A stretch of DNA of 5,904 nt. Origin: an uncultured Prevotella sp. (lineage in GTDB: Bacteria; Bacteroidota; Bacteroidia; Bacteroidales; Bacteroidaceae). The notes under the pieces were generated by a model. That model worked only from the letters and a program-made list of their open reading frames with translations, did not search any database and was not told the origin of the DNA. The position numbers and the translations under genes are program-made. Shown here one piece after another: positions 1-4,531 of the stretch. The DNA lies in contig CAMTJK010000185.1 of the NCBI GenBank assembly GCA_947072805.1, positions 1 to 5,904 on the forward strand. The letters run 5' to 3'. Position 1 is the stretch's first letter, and each line of letters opens with the position of its first letter.

Positions 1-20
1 ATTATGCTATTTATGCTATA

Positions 21-446
21 ATGCGAACATCCACTCAAATACTACCCGGAATTAAAGCTGTTGGCTGGGTCGATTGCCGACACCTGCCGAGGCGCGTTGA
101 CCTCTCCGCTATCTGCGGTATGCAGGTTGCCGTCCTTACGGATGTTCACCCTATACCGTTCTTTGACGAGCCAAGATGCGAGTGTCAGACCAAGAAGGAC
201 GGTGCCGGGTACGAGGACACCGCCACCTTGAAGTTCCTGACAAGCGAGAAACTTTCCCGGTCTGCCGTTCTCGGTTTTGTCGTTACCGATGTGAACGACA
301 AATCCTATCTTATCGGCTCGCTCGAACATCCGCATCCCATTGTGGAGTGTCAGCAGCAGACCGGCATACCGTCAGGCGATGCCGCCGGATATGCCTACGA
401 AATAAAACACGTCAGCATCAAGTCGATGGTACCGTGCATCATATAG
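21..446 (+). CDS. Small phage-type protein of unknown function (141 aa)
   Basis: I do not recognise a named family. The 141-residue product is soluble-looking, with no signal peptide or membrane segment. It reads like a compact beta-rich virion or head-tail accessory protein: a central block, roughly residues 58-100, alternates strands (TATLKF, AVLGFVVTDV, YLIGSLEHP), followed by an Ala/Gly-rich turn and a conserved-looking C-terminal strand (YEIKHVSIKSMVPC). Small proteins of this look occur in Bacteroidota prophage structural operons; that is recollection, not a search result. The start at 21 is the first ATG in frame and lies one base into a TAA at 19-21 (TAATG). That TAA may end an upstream gene that continues left of the window, which would imply translational coupling. 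No Shine-Dalgarno is visible. A strong terminator follows about 45 bases after the stop, so this is probably the last gene of its operon. The gene is well supported; its function is unknown. Confidence 0.72.
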   Translation: MRTSTQILPGIKAVGWVDCRHLPRRVDLSAICGMQVAVLTDVHPIPFFDEPRCECQTKKDGAGYEDTATLKFLTSEKLSRSAVLGFVVTDVNDKSYLIGSLEHPHPIVECQQQTGIPSGDAAGYAYEIKHVSIKSMVPCII

Positions 447-490
447 AATAACATTTAGCCCATCAGGTCATACACAGATTTTGAAGTTGG

Positions 491-530
491 AAACCGCTCG
501 TCCGTGAGGATCGGCGGTTTTCGTTTTTCA
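491..530 (+). terminator. Intrinsic terminator after the upstream phage operon
   Basis: AAACCGC (491-497) pairs perfectly with GCGGTTT (514-520). Inside it, TCC (501-503) pairs with GGA (508-510) around a GTGA tetraloop of GNRA type, with wobble pairs between the two helices. The stem runs straight into a T-rich tail, TTTT-CG-TTTTT (518-528). It would end transcription of the gene at 21-446 and insulate the island that follows. An alternative pairing exists between ACCGCT (493-498) and AGCGGT (530-535), which would compete with the terminator helix. It may be chance. Confidence 0.85.
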
Positions 531-563
531 GCGGTAGGAAAAAAGACCATTATATATAAGGTA

Positions 564-593
564 CGCGAGAGCCACACTTGCGAGCGACACCCT
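564..593 (-). other. Decayed 3' hairpin of the ardA remnant
   Basis: Read on the minus strand, this segment lies just past the end of the ardA remnant and contains GTCGCTCGCAAG (588-577). The same 12 bases sit in the hairpin that follows the intact ardA (2079-2090). The GCAA loop and the 5' inner arm are kept, but the opposite arm is altered (GTGTGGCTCTCG where the intact copy has GAGCGGCTCCCG), so the stem is weakened. It shows that the duplicated unit includes the ardA 3' flank as well as its coding part. It is probably no longer an efficient terminator. Confidence 0.6.
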
Positions 594-614
594 ACGTCGT
601 GTCAGGAACCGCGG

Positions 615-1190
615 TCAGTGGTGGCGGAACACGGGTGCGCCTAAGTCGTAACCCCATAAACAGGACGGCTGCATTATCGAAGCGGCAAGACCGCCCGGTG
701 TTCAATATCTCGGTGTAGCACCTCTCTTTGATGTTAGGCAAGTGTCCCGTTCTCCGCAGTAGCCCTTCGGGTGTCGAAGTCCGTAATACTCCAGTCATCG
801 GATTTTAGGCTCGTGCTGAGCCTGTCGCACTATGGCTGAATATTTGTCGCCTCGTCTATGCTGCCCTCGTATTGTCAGCGGTAGCCGGAGGAAGTTCTCG
901 AAGTCTGTATCTGAACCATCGGCTCTTTATCGGGGCTGCCCATCAGCGTGAGCCTTGCAGGGATTGGTGTCGCGCATCGAGCCGCAACGGTCAAGCCACG
1001 GACGGCACCGCCGCCATTGTACTTGCCATATTCGTAAGTACCCACATTGACAGGTGTTCTCTATGCCGTCTGCGCTGCTCTTGTTGCTCCAGCATCGTCG
1101 GTCGGGGTCAGTCGTTCCGTCCTATCGTGGCGGCACAACGCTCTCCGTGAGCCTCATTCCCTGCTTTTCATCTTTCATCTCCGTTTCCAT
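615..1190 (-). pseudogene. ardA: Decayed ardA copy, inverted relative to the intact gene
   Basis: This stretch has no usable open frame, but the minus strand is recognisably ArdA. Counted from the ATG at 1157, one frame runs to a TGA at 615-617. It keeps ArdA signatures in order: MRL at the start, KSSADG (intact KSSCDG), WLD (WID), CKA-HAD (CKAIHAD), DFENF (DFECF), EYY, YCGE and the C-terminal LWGYDLGA-VFRHH (FMWDYNMGAHNHVFRRL). It is broken by in-frame stops at codons 12, 77, 121 and 152, and carries deletions and compensating frameshifts; the signature VGTY-x-YGKYN appears in a neighbouring frame at 1051-1007. Nucleotide matches confirm it: CTACTGCGGAGAA at 762-750 equals 1875-1887, and GTGTTCCGCC at 632-623 equals 2038-2047. 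An in-frame ATG at 1190 gives an N-terminal extension like that of the intact gene (11 residues against 12 before MRL). It should not make ArdA. It is either an old inverted duplication or a remnant of an earlier acquisition. Confidence 0.8.
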
Positions 1191-1398
1191 TTTTCGGGTA
1201 ACACTCCCGGCTCATCGTCTTGTTTTACCCCGCAAAGTTATTACCTCCCTGCGAAACGCCAAGGTCAGGCACTCCGTGTTTGACGAAAAAAGTTCTTCAC
1301 GCTTCGCTCCGTTGCAGCTAAACTTTTTGCGCACAAAACCTTGTCTAATACCATTTCCGCCGTGGAGGTACTTTTCGGGCAGCGTAAAACAAAAAACA
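1191..1398. other. Divergent leader between the two ardA copies
   Basis: These 208 bases separate the head-to-head ardA copies and appear non-coding. They hold a predicted minus-strand promoter (1233-1262) and an inverted repeat in which AAAAAGTT (1287-1294) matches AACTTTTT (1321-1328), extended by CG/CG after one mismatch (1284-1285 with 1330-1331). The 26-base loop is rich in GC and pyrimidines. A GGAGG sits at 1364-1368, about 30 bases before the ardA start, which is too far for a normal ribosome site. From memory, leaders very like this precede ardA and other small genes on Bacteroidales conjugative elements; I could not check that here. The immediate upstream of ardA is A-rich, typical of Bacteroidota translation starts. 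Confidence 0.5.
1233..1262 (-). promoter_or_regulatory. Predicted Bacteroides-type promoter, reading toward the ardA remnant
   Basis: On the minus strand TAACTTTG (plus-strand CAAAGTTA, 1233-1240) is an exact match to the Bacteroides -7 consensus TAnnTTTG. A TTGG lies 18 bases upstream (1259-1262), a partial -33 box at slightly short spacing. Transcription would start near 1226, about 36 bases before the ATG at 1190. If it is active, it would transcribe only the broken ardA copy. Confidence 0.4.
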
Positions 1399-2055
1399 AT
1401 GAACCATACGTTAAACCCTCTAATTTCAACTGCAATGAGATTACAATTCGGAGAACTCAACATCACTCCAAGAGTCGTGAACCGACTCCACGAACTGGAC
1501 TTCACTGTCCCCGAACTCGAAGATGCCATCGCCGACCACAAGAGCAGCTGCGACGGCGAACCCTCTGTCTACGTCGGTACTTACGGCAAGTACAACGACG
1601 GCTCGCTCTGCGGCCTGTGGATTGACCTCAGCAGCTTCGACGACTACGACGAGTTTATCAATTTCTGCAAGGCTATCCACGCCGACGAGGAAGACCCGGA
1701 GCTGATGGCTCAGGACTTCGAGTGCTTCCCCCGGCAGTGGTACAACGAGGGCTTCATGGACGAGGACGATTTCAACCATATCCTCGAATACTCGGAAATG
1801 TGCGACAAGCACGGCGACGAGGCCGTCGATGACTATATGGAGTATTACGACGACTTCGACAACTTCGATGAAGCCTACTGCGGAGAATGGGACAGCGAAG
1901 AGGACTTCGCCCGTAGCATCGTAGAGGATTGCTACGACATTGAAAAGTCAATGGGCAGTCTTGCCAATTACTTCGATTATGCCGCCTTCGCTCGCGACCT
2001 GTTCATGTGGGACTACAACATGGGCGCACACAATCATGTGTTCCGCCGCCTCTGA
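1399..2055 (+). CDS. ardA: ArdA-type antirestriction protein
   Basis: ArdA proteins are acidic dimers that mimic bent B-form DNA and occupy the DNA groove of type I restriction-modification enzymes, protecting incoming mobile DNA. The 218-residue product has the family core: PSVYVGTYGKYNDGSLCGLWIDL (about residues 55-77, opening the domain), then FCKAIHADEEDPELMAQDFECF (89-110), a very acidic central part (119-180, dense in Asp/Glu), and the C-terminal FMWDYNMGAHNHVFRRL (202-218). The charge pattern fits a DNA mimic. About 50 residues precede the core, so the protein is longer than the compact ArdA of Tn916-type elements (about 165 residues). The start at 1399 follows an A-rich tract usual for Bacteroidota; an in-frame ATG at 1435 (MRLQFGEL) is the alternative, giving 206 residues. 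The frame is open back to 1054, but that part lies over the leader and ardA remnant and has no ArdA character. It stands alone, converging on the ATPase gene. Confidence 0.9.
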   Translation: MNHTLNPLISTAMRLQFGELNITPRVVNRLHELDFTVPELEDAIADHKSSCDGEPSVYVGTYGKYNDGSLCGLWIDLSSFDDYDEFINFCKAIHADEEDPELMAQDFECFPRQWYNEGFMDEDDFNHILEYSEMCDKHGDEAVDDYMEYYDDFDNFDEAYCGEWDSEEDFARSIVEDCYDIEKSMGSLANYFDYAAFARDLFMWDYNMGAHNHVFRRL

Positions 2056-2073
2056 CCCCTGACCCAACGGCTT

Positions 2074-2104
2074 CGGGAGTCGCTCGCAAGAGCGGCTCCC
2101 GCTG
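2074..2104 (+). terminator. Hairpin terminator after ardA, shared with the convergent ATPase gene
   Basis: CGGGAGTCGCTC (2074-2085) pairs with GAGCGGCTCCCG (2090-2101) over 12 pairs, one of them a G-T wobble, around a GCAA tetraloop (GNRA). It begins 18 bases past the ardA stop. On the minus strand it lies 4 bases past the ATPase stop, so it sits exactly between the two convergent genes. The plus-strand tail is only CTGTTTATA, a poor U-tract, so it may act as much by stabilising the 3' end as by terminating. A degraded version follows the ardA remnant. Confidence 0.65.
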
Positions 2105-2105
2105 T

Positions 2106-3359
2106 TTATAGTTCCAATGAGTTTTCTTTCAAAAGAAAATCATAGATGCTTATAATGGTTATCCCGGATTCATTATGCAAAACAGGAGTGTATTCTCCCA
2201 ATATTATGATTTTCTTGAATGAATCATCTATGTTTCTTAAAGATGCTTCTTCCTGTTTGACCTTTTCTTCATCAATCATTCTATAAGCTGACTGAATATA
2301 GTACCGCTTACTGCCTTGGTTACAGACAAAATCCACTTCGAGATATTGTCTGCCACGCTCGCCATTCTCATTTCGCATCTGCTTTGGCACGACTCCGACA
2401 TCCACACTGAATCCTCGTGCTATCAGCTCATTGAAGATTACATTTTCCAAAAGATGTGTATATTCAACTTGTCTGAAATTCAGACGCATATTCCGCAACC
2501 CACAATCTGTGAAGTAGTATTTATAAGGGCTGTCAATATACCGTTTCCCTTTAATATCGTACCTGCTTGCCTTTTCCATCAAAAAAGAGTCACAGATATA
2601 TTCAAGATAATTGACTATGGTGTTGCGACTTACCTTTTCATGCTTCACACTTTCAAAGGTATTGGCGAGTTTCGTTGCATTTGTAAGTCCTCCGATAGAA
2701 GAAGCAAGTATATTGAGAAGTTCGTCAAGAACTTCGGTGTTCTTAATCTTATAGCGTTTTACAATATCGCTGATATAGGTATTTTCAAATAATGCCTTCA
2801 GCATCTCTACCTTTTCTTCATGTGTTTCCTTTTCAACAACTTGCGGCAACCCTCCGTAAATCATATAGTCGCGCAGCGCATCGGCCTGATTCGCATTTGT
2901 TGTCGAGATAAATTCTCTGAAAGACAGTGGATGCAATCTCACTTCTTCACCACGTCCGGCAAACTCGGTTCTTACTTGTTTTGACAAAAAACGGGCATTA
3001 CTGCCGGTAACATATACATCCGCATTGCTCTGATTAAGATAACTGTTAAGCACATCCTCAAATTCCGGGACGAGCTGTATCTCATCAATCATGACATAAT
3101 GCATTTTAGCATCGGTCAACTTGGAATCTATGTATGTAAGCAACGCATCGGGGTCACGTAATGGCTTATTACGTCTATCTTCAAGATTGATATTGATTAT
3201 ATGTTCATTATCAACACCTTGCTCTTTAAGCCATCCGGCATAAAGGGTTGATAACAAAAATGATTTACCACATCGGCGTATGCCGGTTACAATTTTAATC
3301 TTGCCATTATGTCGTTTGGCAATAAGTTTTTGAAGATAGGTGTCGCGCTGTATTATCAT
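2106..3359 (-). CDS. AAA ATPase, AAA_14/DUF4143 type
   Basis: This 417-residue protein belongs to the large family of bacterial and archaeal ATPases with an N-terminal AAA_14 domain and a C-terminal DUF4143 domain. Visible motifs are Walker A GIRRCGKS (26-33), Walker B HYVMIDEIQ (87-95), a sensor-like VTGSNA (118-123), the family segment GRGEEVRLHPLSFREF (135-150) and MIYGGLPQVV (166-175). The DUF4143 part keeps a PD-(D/E)XK-like pattern: E306 in LLENVIFNEL, D343 in EVDFV and Q356 in YYIQ. The cellular role of this family is poorly known, and no substrate can be inferred. The start at 3359 is chosen because a promoter -7 box lies at 3403-3410; an in-frame ATG at 3414-3416 would sit at or upstream of the transcription start, and its extra residues only translate the palindrome. 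The gene is clearly more A/T-rich than its neighbours and opposes the phage genes, which suggests separate acquisition. Confidence 0.9.
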   Translation of the reverse strand: MIIQRDTYLQKLIAKRHNGKIKIVTGIRRCGKSFLLSTLYAGWLKEQGVDNEHIININLEDRRNKPLRDPDALLTYIDSKLTDAKMHYVMIDEIQLVPEFEDVLNSYLNQSNADVYVTGSNARFLSKQVRTEFAGRGEEVRLHPLSFREFISTTNANQADALRDYMIYGGLPQVVEKETHEEKVEMLKALFENTYISDIVKRYKIKNTEVLDELLNILASSIGGLTNATKLANTFESVKHEKVSRNTIVNYLEYICDSFLMEKASRYDIKGKRYIDSPYKYYFTDCGLRNMRLNFRQVEYTHLLENVIFNELIARGFSVDVGVVPKQMRNENGERGRQYLEVDFVCNQGSKRYYIQSAYRMIDEEKVKQEEASLRNIDDSFKKIIILGEYTPVLHNESGITIISIYDFLLKENSLEL

Positions 3360-3363
3360 ATCT

Positions 3364-3401
3364 ACTGACAAAAACTGTGTCTTGTCACACTTTTTGTCAG
3401 T
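3364..3401. repeat. 38-base imperfect palindrome before the ATPase start (possible operator)
   Basis: ACTGACAAAAA (3364-3374) is matched perfectly by TTTTTGTCAGT (3391-3401). After one C/C mismatch, TGTG (3376-3379) pairs with CACA (3386-3389) around a six-base centre. It lies between the ATPase promoter and the start codon, ending 4 bases before that codon. As DNA it has the form and place of a repressor operator. As RNA it would occlude the ribosome entry region, though the transcript may start inside the distal arm. Which of these applies cannot be told from sequence. Confidence 0.7.
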
Positions 3402-3402
3402 G

Positions 3403-3434
3403 CAAAGGTATCTCATTATTTTGATTCCACCAAA
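3403..3434 (-). promoter_or_regulatory. Bacteroides-type promoter of the ATPase gene
   Basis: On the minus strand TTTG (plus-strand CAAA, 3431-3434) is followed after exactly 20 bases by TACCTTTG (plus-strand CAAAGGTA, 3403-3410). Both boxes match the Bacteroides primary sigma factor consensus, and the spacing is ideal. Transcription should begin near 3396-3398, giving a leader of about 37-39 bases. This decides the start codon of the ATPase and shows that the gene is expressed independently of the phage operon. Confidence 0.75.
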
Positions 3435-3444
3435 TTTTTCTGTC

Positions 3445-3476
3445 TTTTAGTGGCTAATTATATAGCGGTAATTTTG
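3445..3476 (+). promoter_or_regulatory. Predicted promoter of the head-assembly operon
   Basis: TAATTTTG (3469-3476) fits the -7 consensus TAnnTTTG exactly. Twenty bases upstream is TTTT (3445-3448), a partial -33 box. Transcription would start near 3482, only about 15 bases before the protease start. The site is back-to-back with the ATPase promoter, so the 137 bases between the two genes form a divergent control region. A promoter is needed here because the upstream operon is terminated at 491-530 and the ATPase gene faces the other way. Confidence 0.5.
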
Positions 3477-3477
3477 G

Positions 3478-3499
3478 CATAGCAAAATGATTTTCTATG
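3478..3499 (+). promoter_or_regulatory. Small hairpin or palindrome covering the protease start codon
   Basis: CATAG (3478-3482) and AAAA (3484-3487) pair with TTTT (3491-3494) and CTATG (3495-3499), with C3483 bulged and a three-base TGA loop. The 3' arm contains the protease ATG (3497-3499), and the predicted transcription start lies in the 5' arm. It could sequester the start codon or act as an operator. The stem is mostly A-T, so it is weak as RNA. Confidence 0.4.
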
Positions 3500-4510
3500 T
3501 CTAAAACCGCATACAACATCTCGCTCAAAGGCTACGTCGGAGGTTCCGACTTCGACCGCAAGACCGTTGACACGACCCTCGCACAAAACGAGGGTAAGCG
3601 CGTCAATGTACTTATCGACAGCCTTGGCGGTTCTCTCGCCACCGGCTTGTCTATCTCATCGGCTTTCCGCAATCACGGCAATGTTGCCGTCCACTTCGTG
3701 GGGCTGAATGCCTCGGCTGCAACCATCGCTTCGCTCGGTGCAGCGCATATCTCAATGGATGCCGGGGCTATGTACCTCGTGCATAAATGCTCGATGGCTT
3801 TCTTCGAGTGGGGCAGTCTCAACAGCGACCAGTTCGCTACGCTCATTGCCGACTGTGAGAAAATTAAGGCCGACCTCGACAAGCTCGACCTCAATGTAGC
3901 CCAACTCTATGCCGCCCGGTGCAAGCGCAAGCCCGAAGACCTGCTCGTCCTGATGAAAGTCGGAGGCTGGCTCTCGGCAAAGGAAGCCCTCGAATGGGGC
4001 TTTGTTGATGAAATCACCGACCTTGCCGACGAACCGGCTCCCAAACTCACCGATGCTCTCGCTTCCGCTATGGCCTCGGAGGGTATGCCGATACCGAACA
4101 TACCTCTCTCCGAAGCCGACAAGGACAGCGCGTTTACTCGCTTCCTTGCCGCTCTTACTTCATTTTTCAAACCGTCAACCAATCCAATCACTACCGCAAT
4201 GAATAAGACCTACACTTTCCTGTGTGCCGTTCTCGGCATCTCGGCTATTGCCCTGACGGACAATAAAGCCTCGCTCACTGATGAAGACCTTGTCAAGATT
4301 GACAACGCCCTCAAAGAGAAAGACGATGTTATCGCCTCCAAGGACGCGACCATTGCCGACCTCCAAGCCAAGCTCGACAAGAAACCGGCTGAGGATACCT
4401 CGACAGTCGTGGACGATGCCAAGCAGTCCGGCAAGGACGCTCCCAAGAACCATGTCGAGCAGTTTGTAGATACCTACAACTCTGCTCGCGCCCTTTTCAA
4501 CGAAGTATAA
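3497..4510 (+). CDS. Phage head maturation protease (ClpP-like, S14/S49 type) with scaffold-like C-terminal part
   Basis: The N-terminal part (about residues 1-175) has the ClpP/crotonase fold used by phage prohead proteases: the strand VNVLIDSLGGSLATGLSI (37-54), the nucleophile region GLNASAATIASLGA with Ser73 (69-82), His96 in YLVHKCSM, and the closing WLSAKEALEWGFVDEI (158-173). No acidic residue stands just before W158, where many phage homologues have one (here KVGGW), so the third catalytic residue is unclear. From M235 the chain changes character: a short hydrophobic stretch (FLCAVLGISAIAL, 241-253), then a charged helical segment with heptad-like spacing (about 262-296) and a polar tail. 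That looks like a scaffold, the usual partner of such proteases. The start at 3497 gives a good N-terminus; ATG 3487 opens only a five-codon frame. The capsid gene follows after 21 bases, consistent with one operon. It acts in prohead assembly and maturation. Confidence 0.85.
   Translation: MSKTAYNISLKGYVGGSDFDRKTVDTTLAQNEGKRVNVLIDSLGGSLATGLSISSAFRNHGNVAVHFVGLNASAATIASLGAAHISMDAGAMYLVHKCSMAFFEWGSLNSDQFATLIADCEKIKADLDKLDLNVAQLYAARCKRKPEDLLVLMKVGGWLSAKEALEWGFVDEITDLADEPAPKLTDALASAMASEGMPIPNIPLSEADKDSAFTRFLAALTSFFKPSTNPITTAMNKTYTFLCAVLGISAIALTDNKASLTDEDLVKIDNALKEKDDVIASKDATIADLQAKLDKKPAEDTSTVVDDAKQSGKDAPKNHVEQFVDTYNSARALFNEV
4199..4510 (+). CDS. Possible nested scaffold protein from an internal in-frame start
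   Basis: An ATG at 4199 lies in the protease frame and would give a 103-residue product identical to the C-terminus of the long protein. The case for it is that the sequence from MNKTYTFLCAVLGISAIAL reads like a natural protein start, that it is followed by a coiled-coil-like segment, and that the preceding bases (CTACCGCA) resemble those before the capsid start (TATACCACA) and the next gene (CTATCGCT). Phages such as lambda (C/Nu3) make their scaffold this way. No Shine-Dalgarno is seen, but these neighbours lack one too. The alternative is a simple fusion in which the scaffold is released by proteolysis. Confidence 0.4.
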   Translation: MNKTYTFLCAVLGISAIALTDNKASLTDEDLVKIDNALKEKDDVIASKDATIADLQAKLDKKPAEDTSTVVDDAKQSGKDAPKNHVEQFVDTYNSARALFNEV

Positions 4511-4531
4511 ACCATAAAACCCTATACCACA

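Noticed and set aside
1..21. End of an upstream gene with TAA at 19-21 overlapping the first ATG
   Set aside because: Only six codons are inside the window, and the tandem ATGCTAT repeat makes chance ATG and TAA codons likely. Noted in the entry for the gene at 21, not called.
636..660. GTGCG at about 636, considered as the 5' end of a group II intron or a large structured RNA filling 541-1398
   Set aside because: No domain V-like hairpin or intron-encoded protein was seen, and the ardA remnant accounts for the sequence.
872..1150. Plus-strand open frame of 92 codons in the gap before ardA
   Set aside because: It is rich in Arg, Ser and Cys, has no family character, and is the antisense of the ardA remnant, which explains the sequence better.
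1326..1356. Plus-strand ardA promoter with TTTG at 1326-1329 and TACCATTT at 1349-1356
   Set aside because: The -7 box matches only part of TAnnTTTG. ardA must have a promoter nearby, but this one is too weak to call.
1054..1398. Upstream extension of the ardA frame to a 333-residue protein
   Set aside because: The extra 115 codons run over the leader and the inverted remnant and do not look like ArdA; a natural start with an A-rich leader exists at 1399.
1341..1625. Overlapping plus-strand frame starting at TTG 1341
   Set aside because: It overlaps ardA out of frame, and past about codon 20 it becomes an Arg-rich shadow. The first part (SNTISAVEVLFGQRKTKN) looks somewhat protein-like and could be a remnant, but I cannot support it.
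3360..3416. 19-residue N-terminal extension of the ATPase from ATG 3416
   Set aside because: The promoter -7 box at 3403-3410 places the transcript start downstream of this ATG, and the extension merely translates the palindrome.
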